This document shows, piece after piece, positions 18,000-25,911 of a stretch of 60,179 bases of DNA (the first letter of the stretch is position 1; each line of letters starts with the position of its first letter). The DNA comes from Acidobacteria bacterium Ga0077522. GTDB taxonomy: Bacteria > Acidobacteriota > Vicinamibacteria > Vicinamibacterales > Vicinamibacteraceae. The position numbers and the translations under genes are program-made. Below the pieces are notes generated by a model. That model saw nothing but the letters and a program-made list of their open reading frames with translations, did no database searches and was not told the DNA's origin. The DNA is taken from contig LNDN01000036.1 in assembly GCA_001464065.1 (NCBI GenBank), positions 1 through 60,179 on the forward strand, given 5' to 3'.

Positions 18000-18075
18000 T
18001 CCCTTGTCGCTTCGTGCCTTTCCCTTGTCCCTTGCCGCCCTTGTGACTTTTCGCCTCTTCCCTTGTCCCTTGCGC
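18000..18075. repeat. degenerate CCCTTGT repeat (polA upstream)
   Basis: Units CCCTTGTCGCTTCGTGCCTTT, CCCTTGT, CCCTTGCCG and CCCTTGTGA run through the divergent polA/lipoprotein spacer. The composition (T-rich on the plus strand) resembles the right arms of the large inverted repeats at 33928-34008 and 37140-37240. Confidence 0.75.
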
Positions 18076-18090
18076 TGTGGTCCCAGGCGG

Positions 18091-18096
18091 TACACT
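18091..18096 (+). promoter_or_regulatory. candidate -10 box TACACT
   Basis: Ends 8 bases before ATG 18105; no SD in between. Confidence 0.45.
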
Positions 18097-18104
18097 AGTG
18101 CGCC

Positions 18105-18854
18105 ATGTCGTCGTATCCCCGCCGGGCACTCGCGCTGGCGGCCCTCGCCCTCGTCGTCCTCGCGTCCTGTGCCCGCCCGTTCGGTCGGCAGTACGAATAC
18201 GAAGAGGAGATCTACATCGGTCTCGATGGGTCGGCGACCGTGATCGTCAACTCGTCGCTGGCGGCCCTGGCGGCGTTGCACGGCCTGGACGTGCCGCTGG
18301 ACCCCTCGGCGCCCGTCGACCGCGATCGCGTCCGCCAGCTCTACACGGCCACCGGCATCGAGGTCACGCGCGTCAGCCGGCCGTGGCGGCGCGACGGCCG
18401 GCGCTTCGTGCAGGTGCGGCTGAACGTCTCGGACGTCCGGCGCCTGCCCGAGATGGCGCCGTTTGCCTGGGCGCGCTACACGTTCACCCGCGCCGACGAC
18501 AGCCTGCAGTACGTGCAGGAACTCGGGGCGTCACAGGGCACGGCCGTCAAAGATGTCGGCTGGGATGGTCAGGAACTGGTGGCGGTGCGGCTGCACGTGC
18601 CCAGCCGCGTGACGTTCCACAACGCGCCGAGCCGGCTCGTGGAGCGCGGCAACATCCTGTCGTGGGAACAACCGCTGAAGGCCCGCCTCGCGGGCGAGCC
18701 GCTGCGGGTCGAGGCCCGCTTCGGCGTCCAGCGCATCCTGGTGCTGACGGTGGCGCTGTTCCTGGCGGCCATGGCGGCCGCGGCCGTCACCGTGGCCGGC
18801 CTGATCTGGTGGGTGGTTCGCAAAGGCCATCAGCGAGCGGCGCGCCAGGCCTAG
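18105..18854 (+). CDS. hypothetical lipoprotein with C-terminal transmembrane helix
   Basis: A 249-residue protein with lipobox VLASC (Cys22). After an extended beta-rich domain (25-205) comes one hydrophobic helix (about 212-237, LVLTVALFLAAMAAAAVTVAGLIWW) and a basic tail. The order of lipid anchor, domain and membrane helix resembles LppM-type proteins, but I cannot assign a family. It is probably a periplasmic-facing membrane protein. It is convergent with the Spy-like gene, with a TCCCGAC repeat between the two. Confidence 0.7.
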   Translation: MSSYPRRALALAALALVVLASCARPFGRQYEYEEEIYIGLDGSATVIVNSSLAALAALHGLDVPLDPSAPVDRDRVRQLYTATGIEVTRVSRPWRRDGRRFVQVRLNVSDVRRLPEMAPFAWARYTFTRADDSLQYVQELGASQGTAVKDVGWDGQELVAVRLHVPSRVTFHNAPSRLVERGNILSWEQPLKARLAGEPLRVEARFGVQRILVLTVALFLAAMAAAAVTVAGLIWWVVRKGHQRAARQA

Positions 18855-18872
18855 CGCGCCGCCCCCTGCACT

Positions 18873-18919
18873 TCCCGACTCCCGACTCCCGACTCCCGGT
18901 TCCCGGGTCCCGGACCCGG
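18873..18919. repeat. TCCCGAC/TCCCGGT heptamer repeat (family 3)
   Basis: Three exact TCCCGAC units in tandem followed by TCCCGGT, TCCCGGG and TCCCGGA, a clear 7-base period. It fills the convergent gap up to the Spy-like stop. Related units lie at 42437-42482. Confidence 0.9.
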
Positions 18920-19519
18920 TTACTGCTGCTTTGCCGGACGCTGGGCCCGACGCTGCCCTGACTTCTGGCGGAACTGCTGCATCCGCTGCTGGCGGTCGGC
19001 CGCGATCTTGTTGGCTTCGGCCTGCTGTTCCGGTGTGAGGATCGCGAACACTTCGCCCCGCACCCGGCCCCGCAACACGGCGGCTTCGGCAATCACCGCG
19101 CCGAGGGCCTGGCCCTGCTGCGCCGCGGCGCCTTCGTCCACCGTCGCGTCGGTGGCCTGGCGCAGCGCCTCCATCGACGCCTGGGCCTTCTGCACCAGCG
19201 CCTGACCCTCGTCGCGATGGCTCTGCATGATCGTCCGCACCTGCTCGCGCTGCGCGTCGGTCAGGTTCAGCGCCGACAACGGCAGGTCGGGATGCACACC
19301 GAGCAGCGCGCCCAGCGGCCCGCCCATCATCCCGCCGCGCCCGCCCGGCCCACCGGGGCCGCGCCCGAAGCGCTCGCCGCCGGGGCCGCCGCCAGGTCCG
19401 CCACCGGGGCCGCCAGGGCCCGTGCCAGGTTGCGCCACCGCCGCGCCCGCCAGGCCCAGCGTCAGGGCCAGCACTCCCGCCATCATCTTCGCGCTCGTCG
19501 TCACCGTCATCGTTCGCAT
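18920..19519 (-). CDS. Spy/CpxP-like periplasmic LTxxQ protein
   Basis: A 199-residue exported protein: signal peptide (ending AAVAQP), a Gly/Pro-rich stretch (about 31-70), then a helical domain with two LTxxQ-type motifs (LNLTDAQREQ and LTPEQQAEA), the signature of the Spy/CpxP periplasmic chaperone family. The start is ATG 19519 with AGGGAG 7 bases upstream. It is transcribed away from an OmpR-type regulator and kinase pair, the same order as E. coli cpxP and cpxRA, which suggests it is a target and possibly a feedback sensor of that pair. Confidence 0.85.
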   Translation of the reverse strand: MRTMTVTTSAKMMAGVLALTLGLAGAAVAQPGTGPGGPGGGPGGGPGGERFGRGPGGPGGRGGMMGGPLGALLGVHPDLPLSALNLTDAQREQVRTIMQSHRDEGQALVQKAQASMEALRQATDATVDEGAAAQQGQALGAVIAEAAVLRGRVRGEVFAILTPEQQAEANKIAADRQQRMQQFRQKSGQRRAQRPAKQQ

Positions 19520-19661
19520 CGTCTGTCTCCCTGGAAGCCCGGTGGGCTCCGCTGTCCGTTCTGTCTGTAGTTGACGGGAGGCCTGTGGCCCACCCATGAC
19601 GCACGTGTGAAAAATCGGTGAGCACCAGCCGGAGGGCTGCGCAGCGCTGCCCGGCCGGGGG

Positions 19662-19667
19662 TAGCCT
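19662..19667 (+). promoter_or_regulatory. candidate -10 box TAGCCT
   Basis: Ends 7 bases before ATG 19675; no SD seen. Confidence 0.45.
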
Positions 19668-19674
19668 GTATCCA

Positions 19675-20397
19675 ATGGCGCACGTACTGGTCGTGGACGA
19701 CGAAGCACACATCGGCGAACTCGTCTCGCTGCACCTGTCGTTCGAGGGGCACACCAGCGATCGGTTCCTCGACGGCCGTGCCGCTCTCGAGGCGGCCAGG
19801 ACGCAGACCTATGACCTCTGCATTCTCGACGTGATGCTGCCCGGCCTCGATGGCGTGGCGCTCTGTCGGGCGTTGCGGCAGCAGCCGTCGACCCGCCGCG
19901 TGCCGGTGCTGCTGCTGACGGCGCGCCGTGACGAGACCGACAAGGTGCTCGGCCTCGACAGCGGCGCCGACGACTACCTCACGAAGCCGTTCGGCGTTCG
20001 CGAACTGATGGCCCGGGTGCGGGCCCTGTTGCGGCGCACGCCCGCGCCGGGCACGGCCGCCGACGGTGCCAATGGTCGCGTCCCGGACGTGGTGCGTCGC
20101 GACGGCCTCGAGATCGACGGGTCCCGGCACCAGGTCACGGTCGACGGCCGGGTGGTCGAGACGACCGCCCACGAGTTCGCCGTGCTGAAGGTGCTGGCGG
20201 CCAATCCCGGCATCGTGTTCTCGCGCGAGGCCCTCATTCGCCGCGCCTGGGGGCCCGACACGCATGTGACCGAGCGCAGCGTCGACACCATCGTCAAGCG
20301 CCTGCGGCAGAAGATCGAAACGAACCCGGCCGAGCCCGAACGCCTGCTCACCGTCTGGGGGGTCGGCTACAAGTTCCGTGACGTGAGCACGGCATGA
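19675..20397 (+). CDS. OmpR/PhoB-family response regulator
   Basis: A 240-residue protein with a receiver domain (VDDE near residue 9, phosphoacceptor D52 in LDVMLPG, the TKPFGVRELMARV loop) and a C-terminal winged helix (LIRRAWGPDTHVTERSVDTIVKRLRQKIE, VWGVGYKF) that binds DNA. ATG 19675 begins the receiver exactly; the open frame extends upstream without family sequence. The stop overlaps the kinase start (ATGA). It is likely phosphorylated by that kinase and may control the divergent Spy-like gene. Confidence 0.96.
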   Translation: MAHVLVVDDEAHIGELVSLHLSFEGHTSDRFLDGRAALEAARTQTYDLCILDVMLPGLDGVALCRALRQQPSTRRVPVLLLTARRDETDKVLGLDSGADDYLTKPFGVRELMARVRALLRRTPAPGTAADGANGRVPDVVRRDGLEIDGSRHQVTVDGRVVETTAHEFAVLKVLAANPGIVFSREALIRRAWGPDTHVTERSVDTIVKRLRQKIETNPAEPERLLTVWGVGYKFRDVSTA

Positions 20398-21794
20398 GCG
20401 GGCCGCGGGCCTGGCTGGGATCCCTCTACTGGCGCATCGCGCTGGCGTGCCTCGGCCTGCTGGCCGCGGGCCTGGTCATCCAGATGGGCGTGGTTGTCGC
20501 GACGCTCTCGCGGCCCACGGGACTGCGCGCGCGGGTCACCGCACAGCAACTGGCCCGGACCGTCGCGCGTGACCTCGCCGAGACCCTCGAGTTCGACCCC
20601 GCCGTCGACGTGCGCGAGGTGCTCGCCCTGCATCAGGGGATGACGCTGCCCGTGTTCTTCGTGACCATCGAAGGCACGGTCACTGGCCCGGAGGACGAGC
20701 CCGTGCCGCCTCCGATGGCGCGGCGCATCGCTGGCGTGGCCCGCGAGTACGCCGAGGGCCTCGAGCGCGACGCGGTCCCCGTCGGCGTCGCCGCCGTCGA
20801 GGTGCTCGGGCAGACCGAAGGGCACATCGTGGTGCTGCCGCGGCGCCCGGGCTGGGCGGTCCTGCGCGAACTCGGCCCGCTGACCCTGGGCAGCGCCGCC
20901 CTCATGGCGATAGGCATCGCGGCCCTGCTGGCGTGGCTCGCCTTCGCGCCCGCGCACCGACGGCTGCAGGCACTCGAGGCGGCAGCCACGCGCCTCGGCC
21001 GCGGCGATCTCACGGCGCGTGCGCCCGAGGACGGGGCCGACGAGATCAGCCGCGTGTCACGGGCCTTCAACCAGACCGCCGACGCCCTGGCCACGCAGAT
21101 CCGGCGCGCGGCCTCGGAGCAGGACGTGCGGCGCCAACTGCTGGCCGACGTCTCGCACGAACTGCACACGCCGCTGACGACGATCCGGGGCTACGTCGAG
21201 ACCCTGCGCATGACCGACCTGCCGATCGGCGACGCCGACCGGGCCCGGTATCTCGGGGTGGTGGACGACGAAGCGGTGCGCCTCGAACACCTGATCGGGG
21301 ACCTGCTGGACCTCGCGAAGATGGAAGCGGGCGGGCAGGGGCTGCGCAAGGAGACACAGCCGATCCTGACGGCGTGGTCGCGCCTGCGCGACCGGTTCGG
21401 CCCGGCCGCGCATCACGCCGGCGTCACGCTGACGCTCGTGGAGTCGAGCCTCGCCGTTCACGCCGACCCCGGCCGCCTCGAACAGGCCCTGTCGAACCTG
21501 GTCGGCAACGCTCTGCGCTTCACCCCCGCAGGCGGCGAGGTGCGTGTCTCGGCGCATCCGCTGCCCACGGGCGGCGTCCGCATCGATGTCACCGATACCG
21601 GTGTCGGCCTCTCCGTCGACGACCAGGCCCGCGTGTTCGATCGGTTCTACAAGCAGGACGCGTCACGCAGCCGCAGCGGCACCGGTCTCGGCCTCTCCAT
21701 CGTTCGCGCCATCGCCGAAGCCCACGGCGGCACCGCCACCGTCGTCAGCACCCCTGGCCGCGGCAGCACGTTCAGTGTCGCGCTGCCGCCCTGA
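20394..21794 (+). CDS. sensor histidine kinase (HAMP-HisKA-HATPase)
   Basis: A 466-residue inner-membrane kinase: TM1 (14-38), a periplasmic domain (40-160), TM2 (162-185), HAMP (186-235), a HisKA domain with H255 in DVSHELHTPL, and a HATPase domain (NALRFTPAGG, DTGVGLS, GTGLGLSIV). All catalytic boxes are intact. It overlaps the response-regulator stop by 4 bases. The domain order is that of CpxA/BaeS-type envelope-stress kinases; with a Spy-like gene divergent upstream, an envelope signal is plausible, but the ligand is unknown. Confidence 0.96.
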   Translation: MSGPRAWLGSLYWRIALACLGLLAAGLVIQMGVVVATLSRPTGLRARVTAQQLARTVARDLAETLEFDPAVDVREVLALHQGMTLPVFFVTIEGTVTGPEDEPVPPPMARRIAGVAREYAEGLERDAVPVGVAAVEVLGQTEGHIVVLPRRPGWAVLRELGPLTLGSAALMAIGIAALLAWLAFAPAHRRLQALEAAATRLGRGDLTARAPEDGADEISRVSRAFNQTADALATQIRRAASEQDVRRQLLADVSHELHTPLTTIRGYVETLRMTDLPIGDADRARYLGVVDDEAVRLEHLIGDLLDLAKMEAGGQGLRKETQPILTAWSRLRDRFGPAAHHAGVTLTLVESSLAVHADPGRLEQALSNLVGNALRFTPAGGEVRVSAHPLPTGGVRIDVTDTGVGLSVDDQARVFDRFYKQDASRSRSGTGLGLSIVRAIAEAHGGTATVVSTPGRGSTFSVALPP

Positions 21795-21931
21795 GCCTTG
21801 GGCCCTGAGCCCTCGGCCTTCGTCCTTGGGCCTTCGTCCTTGAGCCTTCGTCCTTGGGCCTTCGGCCTTCGGTCTTGCGCCCTGAGCCCTGAGCCTTCGG
21901 CGATGAGCCCTGAGCCCTGAGCCCTGAGCCT
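21790..21931. repeat. long GAGCCCT/GGCCTTC heptamer repeat (family 1)
   Basis: About 140 bases of imperfect 7-base units (GAGCCCT, GGCCTTC, GTCCTTG), ending in three consecutive GAGCCCT copies. It lies in the convergent gap between the histidine kinase and the BON gene, right after a strong terminator read on the minus strand. Confidence 0.9.
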
Positions 21932-21932
21932 G

Positions 21933-21971
21933 AAAAAAAGCGCCCCGACCCAGGAAGGGAGGTCGAGGCGC
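21933..21971 (-). terminator. rho-independent terminator of the BON-domain gene
   Basis: On the minus strand GCGCCTCGACC, a 10-base loop and GGTCGGGGCGC are followed directly by seven T residues. One mismatch interrupts the 11 bp stem. It lies 33 bases after the BON stop and is the clearest intrinsic terminator in the window. Confidence 0.92.
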
Positions 21972-22004
21972 AACAGGAGAGTACGAGAGGGTTGAGACGC
22001 GCGG

Positions 22005-22565
22005 TCAGTCGATCGTTTCGAGCTGAGCCTGCACCTCGGCGTCCGTCTTCAAGCCGTTCTCGACCGAGAACGCACCGAAGCCGATGGTCAGCGACTGCGC
22101 GAGCATCCGCTCGACGTTGTTGTTGACCGTGCCTTCGAGGCGGACGCGGCCCTGGTCCACCACGATGTGGATGGGCGGGTTGGCCATCGACGCGTAGTGC
22201 CAGAACGACGGGTTGCCGTAGATGGCCCGCGCGATCCGCAGCCGCAGTTCATCGTCGAAGCGCGAGACGGGCAGCACCTGGATCTGGTTGTCGACCTTGC
22301 GCACGCCCTCCACCCGCGCGACGCGGCGCGTCAGGTCCTGCACCTTGAACGGCATCGTCACCTTGCCGGTCAGTGTCACCACGCCGTCCTGGACCGACGC
22401 GTTGACGCTGTCGAAGACGGTGAAGTTGACGTACTGCTGCACCTGGCGGGCGACGCTCTGGAAGACCTGGAAATCCTTGCGCTCGACGATGTCTTCGGCA
22501 CGAGCACTGCCCGAGAGCGCGAGGACGATGAAGCCGGCAGTCAGGAAGTTCGTGAAGCGAGTCAT
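22005..22565 (-). CDS. exported BON-domain protein
   Basis: A 186-residue protein from ATG 22565 (a GTG at 22577 would add four residues) with a signal peptide ending SARAED. It carries two BON-type segments: residues about 45-100 (VQDGVVTLTGKVTMPFKVQDLTRR) and 105-170 (VDQGRVRLEGTVNNNVER). BON domains bind lipid or support envelope integrity in OsmY-like proteins. It is likely a periplasmic envelope-stress protein. It stands alone, with its own terminator. Confidence 0.88.
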   Translation of the reverse strand: MTRFTNFLTAGFIVLALSGSARAEDIVERKDFQVFQSVARQVQQYVNFTVFDSVNASVQDGVVTLTGKVTMPFKVQDLTRRVARVEGVRKVDNQIQVLPVSRFDDELRLRIARAIYGNPSFWHYASMANPPIHIVVDQGRVRLEGTVNNNVERMLAQSLTIGFGAFSVENGLKTDAEVQAQLETID

Positions 22566-22762
22566 GTCTGTGGTCACGCACGGCCCCGGGGCGCTGGCAG
22601 CTTCCCGGACGCTCGGTGCGTCCTCCGTGCCTTCCTACCAATCAAAGCCCGTGCCAGCCGGCAACGCGCCGGAACGGAGCGTTCGCGGCCGCGGGGCGCG
22701 TGGGGCTGTGCCCTGCAGGCGACTGGCGTCCTCGCGGGCTGTCGCTCGCAAGGGACAGGTGG

Positions 22763-22768
22763 CAGAAT
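22763..22768 (+). promoter_or_regulatory. weak candidate -10 box CAGAAT before MFS gene
   Basis: One mismatch from TAGAAT; ends 9 bases before ATG 22778. Confidence 0.3.
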
Positions 22769-22777
22769 GGCCGCCCG

Positions 22778-24025
22778 ATGTCCACGACGACGAGCTGGAT
22801 GGGATGGTGGTGGCAGGCGCCAGGCGATGCGAAGCGGGCGCTGTGGGCGGCGGCGCTCGGCTGGATGCTCGACGCGTTCGACGTGATGCTCTACGCGCTC
22901 GTGCTCACGGCGGTCATCGAGGATCTCGGCCTCACCAAGGCCACGGCCGGGCTGATCGGGTCGGTCACGCTGGTGGCGGCGGCGATCGGGGGCGTGGCAT
23001 TCGGCATCGTGGCGGACCGGTACGGCCGCACGCGGGCCCTGATGGGCAGCATCCTCATGTACTCGGTGTTCACTGCGATGTGCGGCTTCGCACAGACGGG
23101 GTGGCAGCTCGCGCTGTTCCGTATCGGGCTCGGTCTGGGCATGGGCGGCGAGTGGGCGAGTGGCGCCGCGCTGGTGGCCGAGACCTGGCCTGACGAGCAT
23201 CGTGGCAAGGCGCTCGGCCTGATGCAGAGCGCCTGGGCCGTCGGCTATGCCCTCGCGGCCATCGTCACCAGCGTGGTGCTGCCCGTGTGGGGATGGCGGG
23301 CGGTGTTCTTCGTCGGCGTCCTGCCGGCGCTCTTCACCGTGTGGATTCGTCGCGCGGTGCCTGAGCCGGCGGTCTGGCGCACGTCGGTTCGGCACGCGCC
23401 GCGCGCCGGTCTCGCGGCGGTCGTCGCCGACGGCCGACTCGGGCTGACCGTCGCGCTGGCGATGATGAACGCGTGCTGTCTCTTCGCGTGGTGGGGCTTC
23501 AACTCGTGGATTCCCGCCTATCTCTCGCTGGCCCCGGCGCAGGGCGGCATCGGACTCGACCCGCGCGCCATGGCGTGGCTCGTCGTCTTCATGCAGGTCG
23601 GGATGTGGTTCGGCTACGTGACCTTCGGCGCCGTGGCCGACAGCTTCGGCCGCAAGCGGACCTACGTGACGTACCTGCTGATGGCAGCGGTGCTGCTGGG
23701 CCTGTACGCCCAGGTGCGATCCCCGCTGGTGCTGTTGTGGCTCGGCCCCTTCGTCGCCTTCTTCGGCACCGGCTACTTCACCGGCTTCGGCATCGTGACG
23801 GCCGAGTCCTATCCGACGGCCATCCGCGCAACCGCGCAGGGGCTGACCTACAACACGGGGCGACTGGCGAGCGCGGCGGCCCCGTTCGTGGTGGGGTCGC
23901 TGGCCGACCAGCGCGGGTTCGCCCTGGCGTTCAGCGTGGTGGCCGCGGCGTTCGTCGTCGCCGCCTGCTGGTGGATCGTGATCCCCGAGACGCGGGGCCG
24001 GTCGGTCACAGCATCAGCAGCGTGA
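22778..24025 (+). CDS. MFS transporter (sugar/aromatic-acid:H+ symporter type)
   Basis: A 415-residue inner-membrane protein with about 12 helices. ATG 22778 was chosen because upstream in-frame sequence is non-membrane and proline/arginine-rich. LDAFDVMLYALVLT in TM1, GIVADRYGRTRAL in the first cytoplasmic loop, GEWASGAALVAE in TM4 and GAVADSFGRKRTY after TM8 are MFS signatures of the AAHS/sialate-type branch. The substrate is probably an organic acid or sugar. Its 3' end overlaps the convergent ZIP gene by 20 bases. Confidence 0.92.
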   Translation: MSTTTSWMGWWWQAPGDAKRALWAAALGWMLDAFDVMLYALVLTAVIEDLGLTKATAGLIGSVTLVAAAIGGVAFGIVADRYGRTRALMGSILMYSVFTAMCGFAQTGWQLALFRIGLGLGMGGEWASGAALVAETWPDEHRGKALGLMQSAWAVGYALAAIVTSVVLPVWGWRAVFFVGVLPALFTVWIRRAVPEPAVWRTSVRHAPRAGLAAVVADGRLGLTVALAMMNACCLFAWWGFNSWIPAYLSLAPAQGGIGLDPRAMAWLVVFMQVGMWFGYVTFGAVADSFGRKRTYVTYLLMAAVLLGLYAQVRSPLVLLWLGPFVAFFGTGYFTGFGIVTAESYPTAIRATAQGLTYNTGRLASAAAPFVVGSLADQRGFALAFSVVAAAFVVAACWWIVIPETRGRSVTASAA

Positions 24026-24746
24026 AGAGCCCGGCGCTGATGAGGAGCACCTGCGCCACCGGGTTCACTTCGACGTGGCCCTTGTGCAGGCTGGGGATCA
24101 GGTCCGACATCGCCACGTAGAGGAAGCTGCCGGCCGCGAAGGCGATGACGTACGGCAGCACGGTCGGCAACTGGTTCAGCGCCAGGTAGACGAACAACGC
24201 GCCGGCGAGGCCCCCGAGGCCCGACAACAGGTTGAGCGACAGCGCCTGCACCCGGCTGTAGCCCGCCTTCAGGAGAATCGCCGCGTCGCCGAGTTCCTGC
24301 GGGATCTCGTGGGCGGCCGCGGCGAGCGCCGTGGTCACGCCGAGCCAGGGTGAGGTCAGCGTGGCGGCCGCGATGATGGCGCCATCGACGAAGGTGTGGA
24401 AGGCGTCGCCGACGATGACGAGGCTCGCGGCGCTGCTGTGGACCTCGCACTCGTGGGTGTCGTGGCAGTGGCGCCACAGCACCAGCTTCTCGAGGATGAA
24501 GAAGGTGAGGATGCCGAGCAGGAGCGCACCGAGGGCCTTCTGCGCCGGCAGCGTCTCGAGCGCCTGCGGCACCAGGTGCAGCAGCGACAGGCCGAGCAGC
24601 GTGCCCACGGCGTAGCTGACCAGCCAGGCCACCAGCCGCTCGCGCGCCTCGTCTCCGAACAGGTAGATCGCCGACGCCACCAGCACGCCGAGGAAGCTGC
24701 CGGCGAGACTGAGGGCCATCGCGAGGACGAACGGAGACACGGTCAC
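24006..24746 (-). CDS. ZIP family divalent metal transporter
   Basis: A 246-residue membrane protein with about 8 helices. The metal path motifs are H117-x3-D121 in GDAFHTFVDG and H146-E147-x3-E151 in HEIPQELGD, the conserved TM4/TM5 ZIP site. A His/Cys-rich cytoplasmic loop (HCHDTHECEVH, 93-103) fits zinc or iron binding. It should import Zn2+, Fe2+ or a related metal. The GTG start at 24746 has no SD; a TATCAT hexamer 8 bases upstream lies in the loop of a perfect dyad, suggesting repressor control. Confidence 0.93.
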   Translation of the reverse strand: MTVSPFVLAMALSLAGSFLGVLVASAIYLFGDEARERLVAWLVSYAVGTLLGLSLLHLVPQALETLPAQKALGALLLGILTFFILEKLVLWRHCHDTHECEVHSSAASLVIVGDAFHTFVDGAIIAAATLTSPWLGVTTALAAAAHEIPQELGDAAILLKAGYSRVQALSLNLLSGLGGLAGALFVYLALNQLPTVLPYVIAFAAGSFLYVAMSDLIPSLHKGHVEVNPVAQVLLISAGLFTLLML

Positions 24747-24770
24747 GGGCAGTCATGATAACTGCCCGTG
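24744..24770 (-). promoter_or_regulatory. perfect 10+10 bp dyad overlapping -10 box and start codon of ZIP gene (putative metal-responsive operator)
   Basis: Arms CACGGGCAGT (24744-24753) and ACTGCCCGTG (24761-24770) flank a 7-base loop that contains TATCAT, read on the minus strand 8 bases before the GTG start. The start codon is itself the end of one arm. A repressor bound here would block the promoter; alternatively the transcript could fold over the start codon. It lies 45 bases past the VWA gene stop. Confidence 0.65.
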
Positions 24771-24815
24771 CCGGTCTGCCTTGCCGTGCGGAGGCGCGCC
24801 TCAGCCCCTGTCCCG

Positions 24816-25853
24816 CTACTGCGCGAGGTAGCCGCGCCGGGCCCGGACCTGGTAGCGGCCGCCGGGGACCTCGACCTCGATCTGGTGCCAGCGCCCGTCC
24901 TTGGCTCGTGGCGGCACGTAGCCGATCGAGTACTGCTGCGACAGCTCGTCGGCGATGCTGGCCGTGGCCGGATCGAGGTCGTTCGAGAAGCGGATGACCT
25001 CGGTGCGTCCGCCGCTGTCGTCGGTGATCGCCCGCAGCACGTCGACGTTGACGGCGTCGTTGGCGGCCGGCCGTCGGCTGGTGGTGCGCGGCTGACCCCA
25101 CGTGCCGCCCGTGCGCCCGCCCGGGAAGGGGAACGGGAAGGGCAGCTGGATCCGTGGCTGCCCCGACCACGTGCCTGGGCCGGAACTGCCGTAGCGGCCC
25201 GTGCCACCGACGTCGATGCCGATGGCGTAGACCAGCACTTCCGTTTCGCGGATCAGCGTCTGCAACGCGCGCGGGTCGGTCTGGCTGTCGGTGTCGTTGC
25301 CGTCCGAGATGACCACGACCGCCTTCTTCTTGTGCTGGCCCCCCTGGGCCATCGGCACCGCCTCGGCGACGGCGTCGTAGAGGGCCGTGCCGCCACGCGG
25401 CCGGATGCGGCGCAGGCCGTTGGCCAGCTGCTGGCGGTTGGTCGTCCAGTCGCTCACCAGGTCGGTCTGATCCGAGAAGCCGAGGATGAACACCTCGTCC
25501 TCGGGTGCCAGCAGGTCGTACATGAAGCGGTCGAGGGCGGACTGGGCCGCGCGGAACTTCTCGCCGGCCATGCTGCCGCTCACGTCGAGCACGATGCCCA
25601 GGCTGACCGGCACGCGCTCGCTGCTGAAGTGCGAGATCTGCTGGCGCTGCCCGTCCTCGCGGACGATGAAGTCCTCCTTGCGCAGGTTCGCTGCGAAGCG
25701 CCCGGTGCTGTCGGTCACGGTGGCCGTGACGTTGATCAGCTCGGTGGTGCTGCGAAACCGGAAACCATCCTGGGCGGCCAGCGGCGCGACGGCCACCGCG
25801 ACGAGTGCCGGCAGCAGCGAGGTGCGAAAGCGGGAGATGACGCGTGCATTCAT
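24816..25853 (-). CDS. secreted VWA-domain protein, acidobacterial TIGR03436 type
   Basis: A 345-residue exported protein (signal peptide ending APLAAQ). An N-terminal beta domain (30-80, VTATVTDSTGRFAANLRKEDFIVREDG) precedes a VWA domain with a complete metal site: D90-V-S92-G-S94 and T in GGTALYDAV, plus the ISDGND segment. This combination defines the VWFA family described from Acidobacteria. It is likely periplasmic and adhesive or complex-forming. ATG 25853 follows AGGGG. It is third in an operon after TonB and an unknown membrane protein. Confidence 0.9.
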   Translation of the reverse strand: MNARVISRFRTSLLPALVAVAVAPLAAQDGFRFRSTTELINVTATVTDSTGRFAANLRKEDFIVREDGQRQQISHFSSERVPVSLGIVLDVSGSMAGEKFRAAQSALDRFMYDLLAPEDEVFILGFSDQTDLVSDWTTNRQQLANGLRRIRPRGGTALYDAVAEAVPMAQGGQHKKKAVVVISDGNDTDSQTDPRALQTLIRETEVLVYAIGIDVGGTGRYGSSGPGTWSGQPRIQLPFPFPFPGGRTGGTWGQPRTTSRRPAANDAVNVDVLRAITDDSGGRTEVIRFSNDLDPATASIADELSQQYSIGYVPPRAKDGRWHQIEVEVPGGRYQVRARRGYLAQ

Positions 25854-25911
25854 GATCGGCCCCTGGTCACGACTGACGAACGAATCGACGCGGCGACGAG
25901 CGCGGCCACGG

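Noticed and set aside
19520-19674. CpxR-box direct repeats upstream of the Spy-like gene
   Set aside because: No GTAAA-N5-GTAAA pair was found on either strand.
21790-21931. Heptamer repeat considered as a CRISPR array
   Set aside because: Units are about 7 bases, degenerate and without spacers; no cas genes are present.
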